Source of the DNA: Dyella japonica DSM 16301
GTDB taxonomy: Bacteria; Pseudomonadota; Gammaproteobacteria; Xanthomonadales; Rhodanobacteraceae
Assembly (NCBI RefSeq): GCF_001010355.1
Contig: NZ_JPLA01000013.1
Coordinates: forward strand, 2,490-66,489
DNA: 64,000 nucleotides
Direction: 5' to 3'
Part shown: piece by piece, positions 36,456 to 45,056 of the stretch
How the letters are laid out: every line of letters starts with the position of its first letter
Numbering within the stretch: the first letter of the stretch is position 1
The notes under the pieces: model-generated
Database searches by the model: none
Seen by the model: the letters and a program-made list of their open reading frames with translations, nothing else
What the model was told of the DNA's origin: nothing
Made by a program: the position numbers and the translations under genes

Positions 36456-36937
36456 GCGATGGCCTGATCGAAGAGCTGGGTGTGCTCGAACGCGCCTGCT
36501 TCCACGCCCGACGCGCGAGCGATGTGTTCCGAGCGGTCGACTCCGCATTGCAGCGCCTGGTCGGGCACCGCCTGCTGACCGTGCTGGTCTACGACGATGC
36601 CGGCGCGCTCGCCACACGACTCTACTCCAGCGATCCGGCGACGTATCCCGAAGGGGCGACCGATCCGGTGGCGTCGCCCGCCTGGGCTGACCAGGTGCTG
36701 CACTGGGGGTTGCCGTTCGTGGGGCATCGCGCAGAAGAACTCGCATCGGTGTTTGCTCACCACGAACGGCTGATTCTTCTCGGCCTGGGCAGCGTGGTGA
36801 ACATGCCGCTGCGCTGGCAAGGCCAGGTGCTGGGCAGCGTGAACATGCTCGATGCCCAAGGGCGCTACGCCCATCTCGATATCGACCTCGTTCGAATCAT
36901 TGCCCACACGGCAGTACCGGCGCTGCTCGCCGGTTGA
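36452..36937 (+). CDS. GAF-domain protein
   Basis: A 161-residue single GAF domain: LGVLERACFHARRASDVFRA, LLTVLVYDDAGALATRLYSS, LGLGSVVNMPLRWQGQVLGS and VNMLDAQGRYAHLD follow the family order (binding pocket strands and lid). No output domain, signal peptide or membrane helix. It overlaps the transporter gene by ATGA, implying that the two products act together, for example as a ligand sensor or an enzyme-like accessory. Similar free-standing GAF proteins accompany amidohydrolase/transporter sets in other proteobacteria (recollection, not checked). Confidence 0.8.
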   Translation: MSDGLIEELGVLERACFHARRASDVFRAVDSALQRLVGHRLLTVLVYDDAGALATRLYSSDPATYPEGATDPVASPAWADQVLHWGLPFVGHRAEELASVFAHHERLILLGLGSVVNMPLRWQGQVLGSVNMLDAQGRYAHLDIDLVRIIAHTAVPALLAG

Positions 36938-37018
36938 AGCAGCGCGCTTTCTCGCAACACGGGAGAGCTCGCACGCCATCACTCAATCGTCTGTTCAATG
37001 CACAGGGGTGGATTGCTC

Positions 37019-38149
37019 ATGAAAAGGATTTTCGCTGGGTTTGCGTTGACCACGGCGCTGACGTGCCACGCCGAGAATGTCAGCTTCTATGGCGTGCTGG
37101 ACGACGGTCTCACTTACACCACCAACCAGTCGGGGCACAGCCAGCTGAAGCTCACCAACGGTTCGCTCGGCAGCAGCAAGTTTGGACTGGTGGCCGACTA
37201 CAAACTGGACAACGGCTATCGCGCGTTCGGTCGCGTGGAAGGCGGCTTCGACATCAACACGGGCAAGCTTGCCAATGGTGGACGTCTGTTTGGCCGCCAG
37301 GCCTTTGCGGGCCTGGAGTCTCCCTACGGCACGATCACCGTAGGCCGGCAATACGATCTCGCGCTTGATTCGTTGATTGGCCTGTCGGGTGCGGGACGCT
37401 TCGGCGGCGTGGCGGCTACCCATGCGTCGGACGAAGACAATATGTGGGGCAGCTACTCGCTCACCGGCGTCATCAAGTACAACTCGCCAGTGTTTGACGG
37501 ATTCAAGTTTGCGGCGCTGTTCGGCCCTGCCGGCGGCGGCAGCGAGCCTTCGGTGGGCAGCAAGCGCTCGGCGAGCGTGAGCTATGCGAACGAGGTGCTG
37601 ACATCGAGTGCCTTCTATTCGCGCATCGGCAAGCCCGCAACGACGCTTTACGATGCGGGCTCGATGCCGGTGGCGGGTGCAAGCTTCAGCAATCCGATCA
37701 CCAGTCCCGTCTTCAGCGGCTATGTGTCGGCACAGACGCGGGTGGAGTTCGGTGCGGGAGTGAATTATCTCTGGGGCCCGGTGCTGACTGGATTCACCTA
37801 TACGTCGACCCGATTCGAGGACGTCGTGCGCACCCCGTCGACGCCGTTTTCGGGCACGGCGACCTTCGACAATTACGAAGTGCTGGCGACCTACCGCTTG
37901 AACCCGACCTGGATGCTGGGCGCTTCATACGACTACACCAAGGCCCAGACCGCGACTTACCAGCAGTGGAATGCCGGTGCCTGGTACAACCTCTCCAAGC
38001 AGGTGTTGCTGTATGCCTTGCTGTATCGCCAGCAGGCCACGGGGCGGGACTCGACCGGCCAGCTGGCGGTGGCGGCCTTGCCGTATTTCATCCCTTCGTC
38101 GAATGGCCAGCAGGGTGCCATGAGGGTGGGCTTGCGGGTGACGTTCTAG
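37019..38149 (+). CDS. Gram-negative porin (Porin_4 / OmpC-like trimeric type)
   Basis: A 376-residue outer-membrane porin. A signal peptide (MKRIFAGFALTTALTCHA) precedes the typical first strand NVSFYGVLDDGLTY; SSKFGLVADYKLDNGYRAFGRVEGGFD and LFGRQAFAGLESPYGTITVGRQYD are the standard porin blocks including the L3 region. It ends in F (MRVGLRVTF), the BAM recognition C-terminus. ATG 37019 is chosen for the signal peptide. It is fourth in the LysR-linked set and gives an outer-membrane entry for the substrate handled by the MFS transporter and amidohydrolase. Confidence 0.93.
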   Translation: MKRIFAGFALTTALTCHAENVSFYGVLDDGLTYTTNQSGHSQLKLTNGSLGSSKFGLVADYKLDNGYRAFGRVEGGFDINTGKLANGGRLFGRQAFAGLESPYGTITVGRQYDLALDSLIGLSGAGRFGGVAATHASDEDNMWGSYSLTGVIKYNSPVFDGFKFAALFGPAGGGSEPSVGSKRSASVSYANEVLTSSAFYSRIGKPATTLYDAGSMPVAGASFSNPITSPVFSGYVSAQTRVEFGAGVNYLWGPVLTGFTYTSTRFEDVVRTPSTPFSGTATFDNYEVLATYRLNPTWMLGASYDYTKAQTATYQQWNAGAWYNLSKQVLLYALLYRQQATGRDSTGQLAVAALPYFIPSSNGQQGAMRVGLRVTF

Positions 38150-38190
38150 CCGATGGCGGTGCCGTGCAACCACGGCACCGTCTTTGCCAT

Positions 38191-38892
38191 TTACCAGGGC
38201 ATGGTCTCGCCCAGCCGGTTGAGAAATTGCAGGCCGCTGCGGCCGGTCTGCTGGGTCACCACGTCGACCACCAGCGGGATGCTTTCGCTGACGTCCAGCG
38301 CCGCGTCGGGGCCGCCCATGTCGGTGCGCACCCAACCCGGTGCGATCAACAGCAGGGTGCGGCTGGGCTCGGGCTGGCGCGAGGCGTAGCTGCGCATCAG
38401 CGTGTTGAGCGCCGCCTTGCTGGCGCGATAAGTTTCCCAGCCGCCATCGACGTTGTTGGCCACGCTGCCCAGACCAGACGACATGACGACGATGGCGCCG
38501 CCTGGCACGACGAGCTTGTCGAGCGTTTCGATCACGCGCATGGGGCTGAGCGCATTGGTCACCATCATGCGGGTGAAGCCCTCGGTGCTGACGTCGCCGA
38601 TCGGCTTCTCGGCCTCGATGGCGACGCCGGCGTTGACGAACAACACCTCCAGCACGCGGCCTTTGAGGCGGGCGCGCAGCGTGTCGAGCTGCTCAGGGAC
38701 ATCAATGTCCAGATGTTCGATCTCCAGCCGATCGCCGGCCGAGGCCTGGAGGTCGTGCAACGGCGTGCGTGCCGAACCCCGCACGGTGGCGATCACCTGC
38801 CAGCCGCGCTTGAGGTATTCGGCCGCCAAAGCCAGTCCAAGGCCGCGGGACGCGCCGACGATGAGAGCGGTTTGCTGCTTGTTCGTAGTCAT
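38191..38892 (-). CDS. Short-chain dehydrogenase/reductase
   Basis: A 233-residue classical SDR. The NAD(P)-binding motif is IVGASRGLGLALA, the NAG motif is VNAGVAIE, the catalytic Ser is in VVMSSGLGS and the catalytic pair is YRASK. The Arg after GATV (TVRGSAR) suggests NADPH. It lies 24 bases behind the NmrA-type gene on the same strand, so the two likely form an operon under the divergent LysR. Substrate unknown. Confidence 0.9.
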   Translation of the reverse strand: MTTNKQQTALIVGASRGLGLALAAEYLKRGWQVIATVRGSARTPLHDLQASAGDRLEIEHLDIDVPEQLDTLRARLKGRVLEVLFVNAGVAIEAEKPIGDVSTEGFTRMMVTNALSPMRVIETLDKLVVPGGAIVVMSSGLGSVANNVDGGWETYRASKAALNTLMRSYASRQPEPSRTLLLIAPGWVRTDMGGPDAALDVSESIPLVVDVVTQQTGRSGLQFLNRLGETMPW

Positions 38893-38916
38893 GAGGGTCG
38901 CCTGGTGAGCTGTGAA

Positions 38917-39780
38917 TCAGGGTGATCGTTCGACCAGATCGCGCAGGACATGTTCCAGTGTCGTCGAAGCCTTCTGCGAGCCGGCCTGGCCTTGTTCGAA
39001 GTCGATCCAGCCTTCGTTGAAGCCATCAAGCATACGCATGCGGCCCTCAGGGTGCTGCATGCCTTGCGTGCGGAACAGGTCTTCCCAGCTTTCGCGAGGC
39101 ACCGGCTCGGTACGCACGGGGTGGCCAAGGGCGGTGGCGAAGGCGTTGGCGATGTCGAGCGCGGAGTAGCGCTGCGGTCCCTCGAGTTCGATCACCCGCG
39201 TGCCCTGCCAGGTGTCCAGCAGGGTGCTCGCCACAGTGCGTGCGATGTCCGCGGTGGCGACCATCGGGATGGCGTGGTCCAGCGGCTGCAGATAGCTGGG
39301 AATAAGGCCCGCGCGAGCTGCGCTGACGTCCCAGGCGGCGTTTTCCATAAACCAGCCGGCACGCACGAAGGCCGTGGGCAAGGGCAGCTCGCGCAGCGCC
39401 GCTTCGACCAAACGGCCGTTGTTCAACAGCGAGAAGGTGTCCACCTGGGCGCCGACGGTGGAGAGATACACCAGCTTGCCGGGGCGGGCCATTTTCACGG
39501 CCTGCTGCACGGCGGCGATGATCTCGCGGACGGCCGGAAAACCAGGGGCCGGATCGTAGTCGGGCGGGATCATCAGAAACACGCCGCTGGCGCCCTCGAA
39601 GGCGGCGGCCAAGGCATCGGCATCGTTGGCCGTGGCGATCGCCGTGTCGCAACCGCGCTCGATCCAGCGAGCGGCCTTGGCCTGGTCGCGAACGATGGCC
39701 CGTACGCGCTGGCCGGCGGCCAGCAGTTCGTTGGCCACCTGACCGCCGACCTGGCCGGTGATACCGATGACTGCATACAT
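38917..39780 (-). CDS. NmrA-family NAD(P)-binding protein (quinone oxidoreductase-like)
   Basis: A 287-residue atypical SDR. It starts MYAVIGITGQVGGQVANELL (G-x-T-G-x-x-G) and continues with RAIVRDQAKAARWIERG, GASGVFLMIPP and LVYLSTVGAQVD, the order of NmrA/QOR2/NAD(P)H azoreductase-like proteins. No active-site tyrosine in YxxxK form is evident. GAGG precedes the ATG. It is divergent from a LysR gene across 116 bases, a common arrangement for redox-stress-inducible NmrA proteins. Confidence 0.87.
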   Translation of the reverse strand: MYAVIGITGQVGGQVANELLAAGQRVRAIVRDQAKAARWIERGCDTAIATANDADALAAAFEGASGVFLMIPPDYDPAPGFPAVREIIAAVQQAVKMARPGKLVYLSTVGAQVDTFSLLNNGRLVEAALRELPLPTAFVRAGWFMENAAWDVSAARAGLIPSYLQPLDHAIPMVATADIARTVASTLLDTWQGTRVIELEGPQRYSALDIANAFATALGHPVRTEPVPRESWEDLFRTQGMQHPEGRMRMLDGFNEGWIDFEQGQAGSQKASTTLEHVLRDLVERSP

Positions 39781-39896
39781 GTTCGGATCCTCAAGAGAGC
39801 GGCGCCTGCCGCGTTCGGATGAGGATTTTCCGCGCCGGCCACTGCTTTCGCGATAACATCAATGGCAATGGATAAGTGACAAAAGGGCATGAACGC

Positions 39897-40808
39897 ATGG
39901 CCTTCGACGAGCGCATCTTGAACGGCATGAGTGTGTTCACCGCCGTGGTCGATGGCGGCAGCTTTGCCGCCGCCGGCGAAGCGCTGGACATGTCGCCGCC
40001 CGGCGTCAGCCGTGCCATTGCGCGGCTTGAAGCGCGGCTGGGCATTCGCCTGTTCGACCGCACCACGCGATCCGTTCGCCTGACCGATGAAGGACGTCGT
40101 TTCCATGCCCAGGTGATGCCCTTGCTGGCGGGGCTGGAAGAGGCTGCCGCGAGCGCGACGGAAGGCGCCACCATGGTGCGTGGGCGCCTGCGCGTGCATA
40201 CGGACCCGTTGTTCTCGCGGCTGGTGCTGGCGCCGCGCGTGGGTGAGTTCATGGCGGCCCATCCGCATCTCGACGTGGAGCTGGCCACGCGCGACCAACT
40301 GGGCGATATCGTGGCCGACGGCTTCGACCTGGCGGTGCGCTTCGGCGAGCCGCCCGATTCAAGCCTGGTGGCGCGTAAGCTGCTGGAGACGCGCATTCTC
40401 ACGGTGGCATCGCCGGCCTATTTGCGCCGTTACGGCAGGCCTGCGCATCCGCAGGAGCTGGAAGGCGATCGACACGTCTGCATCGAGTTTCGCGATCCGG
40501 CGACGGGTCACACCTTTCCCTGGGAGTTTCATCGCAAGCGCAAGCGCCTATCGGTGAAGACCTCGGGGCGGCTGGTGGTCAATGATGGCGGCAGCATGCA
40601 CAGCGCCTGCGTGGCAGGTTATGGCATCGCGCAGGTGATGGCGGTGGCCGCCGGGCCACTGGTCAGCCGCGGTCAGTTGGTGGAGCTGTTTCCGGATTGG
40701 CCGGACGAGCGCTTCCCGCTCTATGCGCTGTATCCCTCGCGCCACCATCCATCGGCCAAGGTGCGCGCGTTTCTCGATTTCGTCATCGGGATCACCGCGG
40801 CGATCTAG
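39897..40808 (+). CDS. LysR-family regulator (CrgA/QorR-like group)
   Basis: A 303-residue LysR protein. Helix-turn-helix: FTAVVDGGSFAAAGEALDMS followed by PPGVSRAIARLEARLGIRLF, then RTTRSVRLTDEGRRF, the usual recognition of the single-regulator subgroup that controls a divergent oxidoreductase. The effector domain carries GFDLAVRFGEPPDSSLVARKL, typical of that subgroup. ATG 39897 is chosen (AAAGGG upstream); GTG 39876 is in frame. Expected to control the NmrA and SDR genes on the other strand. Confidence 0.88.
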   Translation: MAFDERILNGMSVFTAVVDGGSFAAAGEALDMSPPGVSRAIARLEARLGIRLFDRTTRSVRLTDEGRRFHAQVMPLLAGLEEAAASATEGATMVRGRLRVHTDPLFSRLVLAPRVGEFMAAHPHLDVELATRDQLGDIVADGFDLAVRFGEPPDSSLVARKLLETRILTVASPAYLRRYGRPAHPQELEGDRHVCIEFRDPATGHTFPWEFHRKRKRLSVKTSGRLVVNDGGSMHSACVAGYGIAQVMAVAAGPLVSRGQLVELFPDWPDERFPLYALYPSRHHPSAKVRAFLDFVIGITAAI

Positions 40809-40849
40809 GCGGTAGAATGGTGGTTTAGCACGCCTTTGCAGCCTTGTTG

Positions 40850-41338
40850 ATGACCGATCAGACACCATTGCCCGCCCCGGCCTTTTCCGACGCGGACGAA
40901 CGCTACATGCGCCGCGCGCTGCAGCTCGCCGCGCACGCGCGTGATGCGGAAAACGAAGTGCCGGTGGGTGCGGTGCTGGTGCAGGGCGATGAGATCATCG
41001 GGCTGGGCTGGAACCGCAACATCACGTTGAACGATCCCAGCGCCCATGCGGAAATCATGGCCTTGCGCGCCGCGGGCGAAAAGCTATCCAACTACCGCAT
41101 GCCGGGCGCCACGCTGTACGTGACGCTGGAGCCGTGCGCGATGTGTTCGATGGCGCTGGTGCATGCGCGCATCGGGCGCGTGGTGTATGCGGCGACCGAT
41201 CCCAAGACCGGCGCGGCAGGCAGCGTGTTCGATACCCTGATCTCCGATCGCCACAATCATCGCGTGACGGTGGAGGGCGGCCTGTTGGCCGACGACTCAT
41301 CGAGCATGCTGCGCGAGTTTTTCCGCGCCCGGCGCTAG
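40850..41338 (+). CDS. tadA: tRNA-specific adenosine deaminase
   Basis: A 162-residue TadA converting A34 of tRNA-Arg(ACG) to inosine. The zinc site is complete: H-A-E in DPSAHAEIMALRAA and P-C-A-M-C in LEPCAMCSMALVHARIGRV. The catalytic Glu is in HAE. ATG 40850 is chosen; TTG 40844 is in frame. The tail (SSMLREFFRARR) is typical. The stop overlaps the convergent CHAD stop by the 4 bases CTAG. Confidence 0.96.
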   Translation: MTDQTPLPAPAFSDADERYMRRALQLAAHARDAENEVPVGAVLVQGDEIIGLGWNRNITLNDPSAHAEIMALRAAGEKLSNYRMPGATLYVTLEPCAMCSMALVHARIGRVVYAATDPKTGAAGSVFDTLISDRHNHRVTVEGGLLADDSSSMLREFFRARR

Positions 41339-42261
41339 TGCGCGGCCTTGCGCCAGAACGAGTTCAACTTTTCCAGCTTCGCCAATGACTGCATGGCCTC
41401 TTCCGAGGCATGGAACGCGGTGCGCTTGCCCCACTGACGGAACGGCTTGAGCAGGGTCTGGGTGTCTTCCGCGACGAGAAAGTCGCCGATCAGCGTGCGT
41501 CCCGTCATGCGGTCGTGCGCCAGGCCCAGGCCGCTTTGCAGATCGGTCAGCTGCTTGAGCCAGGCCGAGGTCGCCTGCTTGGGGAAGGCGTGCTGGTAGA
41601 GCTCGATGCTGTAACGCATCTTCTTGGTGGCGCTGCGCAGGCGGTGCAGGCGTTTCTGGCCACCGTCGAGCTTGCTGGCACGCTTTTTCAAGGTATTCCA
41701 GCGTTGCTGGATGGCCGCAGCGGCCACCTTGCGCACCTGGTTGTCGGTCGGCGGCTCGACCGTCTGTACCCAGTGGCGCCATGACTGCAGCGACGCGGCC
41801 AGATTGTGCTTCTTGAGCTCGACCACGGCCTGCTTGTGCGCCTGTTGCTGGCGTTCGGACAAGGCCTTGGTGGCGGCCTCGACGCCGGGCAGCCTGGCGT
41901 TGTCCTTGTCCAGGAAGGCGGGCAGGGTTTCCTGCGCCAGGATGTCCAGGTCGCGCGATTGCCCGGTGGCTTCGCGGCAGGAGCGCAGATAGGCGAGCAC
42001 ATCGCGCAGGTCGTCGTCGGAAAGCGAGGCGAGGTCTTTCAGCGTGGCCGTCACGCGGCGCAGGTTGACGCGCCAGGCATGCAGCAGCTTGGGTTCGTAG
42101 GGTTGTTCAAGCAGGCGCTTGCGCGCGTCGAATGCCTTGGCGAAATAGCCGTCCAACGCCTCGCAGATCCGGTCGAACTCCGATGGCTTGCCCGGCCCGC
42201 TCTTGGCGTGGGCCGAGGAAGACCGCGAGGGCGTCGCGCGATGTTGCAGCCTGGCATTCAT
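41335..42261 (-). CDS. CHAD-domain protein
   Basis: A 308-residue all-helical protein with the CHAD landmarks: LLHAWRVNLRRVTATLK (conserved His plus Arg/Lys), RSCREATGQSRDLDIL and RLRSATKKMRYSIELY. The basic helices bind inorganic polyphosphate in studied CHAD proteins. Here the CHAD domain stands alone, without a CYTH triphosphatase domain. Basic, Ser/Lys-rich N-terminus (about 1-25) and no signal peptide. No ppk or ppx gene is nearby; granule association is inference. Confidence 0.88.
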   Translation of the reverse strand: MNARLQHRATPSRSSSAHAKSGPGKPSEFDRICEALDGYFAKAFDARKRLLEQPYEPKLLHAWRVNLRRVTATLKDLASLSDDDLRDVLAYLRSCREATGQSRDLDILAQETLPAFLDKDNARLPGVEAATKALSERQQQAHKQAVVELKKHNLAASLQSWRHWVQTVEPPTDNQVRKVAAAAIQQRWNTLKKRASKLDGGQKRLHRLRSATKKMRYSIELYQHAFPKQATSAWLKQLTDLQSGLGLAHDRMTGRTLIGDFLVAEDTQTLLKPFRQWGKRTAFHASEEAMQSLAKLEKLNSFWRKAAH

Positions 42262-42337
42262 GCAGTGATTCCAGACGACCGGGATGTCTACTCTGCATCA
42301 AATGGTCACAATTCGCGAGCGGCATCGCGCCGCGTCC

Positions 42338-43204
42338 TCATGACACGAAGGCCAGGGCCTCGGCGCACGATTGTTCGATCTTGAGGCTGAGCAAGGGGTC
42401 TGCCCGCGTCTTGCCCAGGTTCACGGCAGCGATGGGTTTGCCTTCCCGCGCGGCCGCGGCCGCAAAGCGGTAGCCGGAAAACACCATCAGTGACGAACCC
42501 ACCACCAGCATCGCGTCTGCCTCGTTCAGTGACGTGACGGCCGCGTCAACGCGATGGCGCGGCACGTTTTCGCCGAAGAACACCACGTCCGGCTTCAGGA
42601 TGCCGCCGCAACTCGGGCACGACGGCACGACAAACTGCGTGAAATCGCGGCCGTCCAGATCGGCATCGCCGTCCGGGGCGTCGCCGGCATCGAGCAATGC
42701 CCAGGCGGGATTGCGGTCCACCAGCGACTGCTGAAACGTGTCGCGGGGCAGGCGCACGTCGCAGCTCATGCAGCGCACTTCATCCAGGCGTCCATGCAAG
42801 TCGATGACGCTCTGGTGGCCGGCGGCCTGGTGCAACCCATCGACGTTCTGGGTGAGCAGTGTGGTGACGCGACCCTGCTGTTCCAGCCGCGCCAGTGCGC
42901 GATGGGTGGCATTGGGCTGTGCGCGGCCAAAGCGCCGCCAGCCCACCAGGCTGCGCGCCCAGTAACGCTGGCGCGTGGCGGTTTCGCCCATGAAGGCCTG
43001 ATAGGTCACCGGCTGCGGCCGTTTCCAGCCGCCGTTGGTGTCGCGGTAATCGGGAATGCCCGAATCCGTGCTGCAGCCGGCTCCGGTGAGGACGAACAGG
43101 CGTGGATGCGCCTGGACGAAGTCGCGCAGGCGCGCGCGGTCGCGTTCGATGCTGGCGGCGCCGGCATCGATGGACAGGTCAAGATCGAGATCAGGCGACG
43201 GCAC
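42338..43204 (-). CDS. Sir2-family NAD-dependent deacylase (sirtuin)
   Basis: A 288-residue sirtuin. NAD pocket: FVLTGAGCSTDSGIPDYRD; catalytic His in IDLHGRLDEV with TQNVDGLHQAAGH just before; four zinc cysteines in CMSC and CPSC; FFGENVP and GSSLMVFSGYRFA complete the family. It removes acyl groups from lysines or transfers ADP-ribose. GTG 43204 is chosen: GGAGGAG lies 10 bases before it, within the end of the HAD gene, so the genes overlap by 14 bases and translation is coupled. The long N-terminal extension open to 43300 lies inside that gene and is rejected. Confidence 0.92.
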   Translation of the reverse strand: MPSPDLDLDLSIDAGAASIERDRARLRDFVQAHPRLFVLTGAGCSTDSGIPDYRDTNGGWKRPQPVTYQAFMGETATRQRYWARSLVGWRRFGRAQPNATHRALARLEQQGRVTTLLTQNVDGLHQAAGHQSVIDLHGRLDEVRCMSCDVRLPRDTFQQSLVDRNPAWALLDAGDAPDGDADLDGRDFTQFVVPSCPSCGGILKPDVVFFGENVPRHRVDAAVTSLNEADAMLVVGSSLMVFSGYRFAAAAAREGKPIAAVNLGKTRADPLLSLKIEQSCAEALAFVS

Positions 43205-43907
43205 GATGCTGCAACTCCTCCAGGGCGTCGGCGATGCCAGTGGGGTCAGCCACCTGCACCACGCGCGACGTGTGGTCCACGAAATCGGTATCGGTCTCAT
43301 GTGCCCAGGTCACGTGGTAGGGCATGTACACGCCCCAGCCACCGAGCTCCACCACGGGCGCGATGTCCGAACGCAGCGAATTGCCGACCATGGCGAAGCG
43401 AGTCGGCGAGAGCTGGAATTCCTCCAGCACGTTGCGATAGGCGCGTTCGTCCTTCTCCGAAACAATCTCGATGCGATGGAACAGGTCGGCCAGGCCGCTG
43501 CTGGCGACCTTCTGCTCCTGATGAAACAGGTCGCCCTTGGTGATCAGCACCACGCGGTGATGCTGCGCCACCGCTTCTACCGCGGCACGGATGCCCGGCA
43601 GCAGATCCACCGGGTGCGCCAGTACCTGCTTGCCCAGCTCGATGATGCGATGCAGGTCGGCGGCGCTGATGCGCTGGTCGGTGATGTCGATGGCCGATTC
43701 CAGCATCGACAAGGTCATGCCCTTGGCGCCGTAGCCGAACAACTTGATGTTGCGGCGCTCGGTGGCGAGCAGCCGCTCGTGCACGCGCACATCGACCAGG
43801 TCGACGTACTCGCCCACGATGCGCTCGAATTCACCATGCGCCGACTGGTAATGACCCTCGCTGTGCCACAGCGTGTCGTCGCCGTCGAAACCTACCAGCT
43901 CTATCAC
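43191..43907 (-). CDS. HAD-superfamily hydrolase
   Basis: A 238-residue phosphatase-like HAD protein. Motif I is VGFDGDDTLWHSE (nucleophile and acid Asp), motif II VVLITKGD, motif III Lys in SEKDERAY, and motif IV MVGNSLRSDIAPVVELG. The cap type fits subfamily IA (large helical insert, about 18-95). Substrate unknown. GTG start at 43907 with GGTGA close upstream. It overlaps the sirtuin start by 14 bases, so the two are expressed together. Confidence 0.89.
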   Translation of the reverse strand: MIELVGFDGDDTLWHSEGHYQSAHGEFERIVGEYVDLVDVRVHERLLATERRNIKLFGYGAKGMTLSMLESAIDITDQRISAADLHRIIELGKQVLAHPVDLLPGIRAAVEAVAQHHRVVLITKGDLFHQEQKVASSGLADLFHRIEIVSEKDERAYRNVLEEFQLSPTRFAMVGNSLRSDIAPVVELGGWGVYMPYHVTWAHETDTDFVDHTSRVVQVADPTGIADALEELQHRAVA

Positions 43908-44019
43908 TTTTCACCCGTCTGCCGATCTGGCCGTGCCAGCGATATGGGGGTGATTTTTCCAGAAAACACGGTGGTAGGTGGCTTTGGCGTCCTGCTCCGG
44001 CTGAGACGCGGAGGCATGA

Positions 44020-44045
44020 ACGCGGCCGGCAGGCGCCGGCCGCGT
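44020..44045. other. Strong stem-loop behind the alpha/beta hydrolase gene
   Basis: An 11-bp perfect stem ACGCGGCCGGC / GCCGGCCGCGT with a 4-base loop, 16 bases past the stop of the leftward hydrolase gene. There is no U-run on either side, so it may end transcription only weakly or protect the mRNA 3' end. Confidence 0.6.
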
Positions 44046-44060
44046 CATTCGTGCTGAAGC

Positions 44061-45008
44061 TCAGCGCTGCGCCTGGGCGTTGGCGTCGCCATTGAGGAAG
44101 CCGACCAGCGCGGGAATGGTCTGCGCGGGTGCTTCTTCCATCAGCCAGTGGCCCGAGCCCTTGATGATCACGCCCTGCACGTGGGTATCGACCAGTTTGG
44201 CCTGGGCGATGAGGAAGTCGCCCGAGGCTTTTTCGCCGGCGAGCACCAGCATCGGCATGCTCAGTGGCTGCCTGGCGAAGCCCGCGAAATCCTCGGCGTC
44301 CTGCGGGAAGGCGTGAAAGTATTCGAAGCCTGCCTTCATGCGGCCTGGCCGTGCGTACTGGCGGGTGTAGTACTGGCGATCGGCTTCGGACATCGAGTGC
44401 TTGGGGTCGGCGGCAAAGTCGTTCCAGAAGTGCTCGAAGTAGATGCGCTCGCGTCCGTCGACCAGTTTCAGCGGCGTGTCGCCGTAGAAATTGAAATGCC
44501 ACTTGTCGCGCAGCAGCCACACCTTCTGCCAGTCGCCCACGCCGGGAAGAAAGGCATCCATCAGCACGATGCTGTCCACTTCGTCCGGGTATTGCGCGGC
44601 ATAGGCATAGGCGACCATCAGGCCGATGTCATGGCCCACGATCTTCACCTTGCGATAGCCCAGCTGCTGTACCAGGGCATGGATGTCCTGCGCCATGGTC
44701 TTCTTGTCGTAGCCCGAGGCAGGCATCGACGAATCACCGGCGCCGCGAAGATCCGGTGCGATCACTGTGCGGCGATCGTCGAGCTTGGCGATCAGCGGCA
44801 GCCACATATGGCTGGTTTCGGCGTAGCCGTGCAACAGGATGACCGGCGTGTCCGAGCCTTCGCCCGCTTGCAGGTAGTGCAACTGCACGCCATTGGCGCT
44901 GGCGGTGTGTTGTTCGATGGTAGGTGTCTTGGCATTCGCCGTCGCCTGAAGGGCGAACGTAGCCAGCAACGCCACCGCAAGGCGGCGCATCCACTGCAAG
45001 GTCTTCAT
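44061..45008 (-). CDS. Exported alpha/beta-hydrolase (epoxide-hydrolase-like)
   Basis: A 315-residue hydrolase with a signal peptide (MRRLAVALLATFALQATANA) and mature alpha/beta fold. Oxyanion motif HGYAETSHMW; nucleophile elbow VGHDIGLMVAYAYA, where the nucleophile is Asp, as in epoxide hydrolases and dehalogenases rather than Ser; the His is in GSGHWLMEEAP. PDLRGAGDSSMP follows the family. It is therefore probably a periplasmic epoxide hydrolase or haloalkane-type enzyme. AGGGAG precedes the ATG. It lies 48 bases behind an SDR gene on the same strand. Confidence 0.88.
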   Translation of the reverse strand: MKTLQWMRRLAVALLATFALQATANAKTPTIEQHTASANGVQLHYLQAGEGSDTPVILLHGYAETSHMWLPLIAKLDDRRTVIAPDLRGAGDSSMPASGYDKKTMAQDIHALVQQLGYRKVKIVGHDIGLMVAYAYAAQYPDEVDSIVLMDAFLPGVGDWQKVWLLRDKWHFNFYGDTPLKLVDGRERIYFEHFWNDFAADPKHSMSEADRQYYTRQYARPGRMKAGFEYFHAFPQDAEDFAGFARQPLSMPMLVLAGEKASGDFLIAQAKLVDTHVQGVIIKGSGHWLMEEAPAQTIPALVGFLNGDANAQAQR

Positions 45009-45056
45009 GTTGAGCTCCCTGGTAGGCCCGGCTGCGGGTGCAGCCGGGCAGATGGT

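Noticed and set aside
43205-43300. Longer sirtuin N-terminus (32 extra residues)
   Set aside because: It lies within the HAD gene in another frame. The GTG at 43204 has a GGAGGAG ribosome site and gives the family N-terminus.
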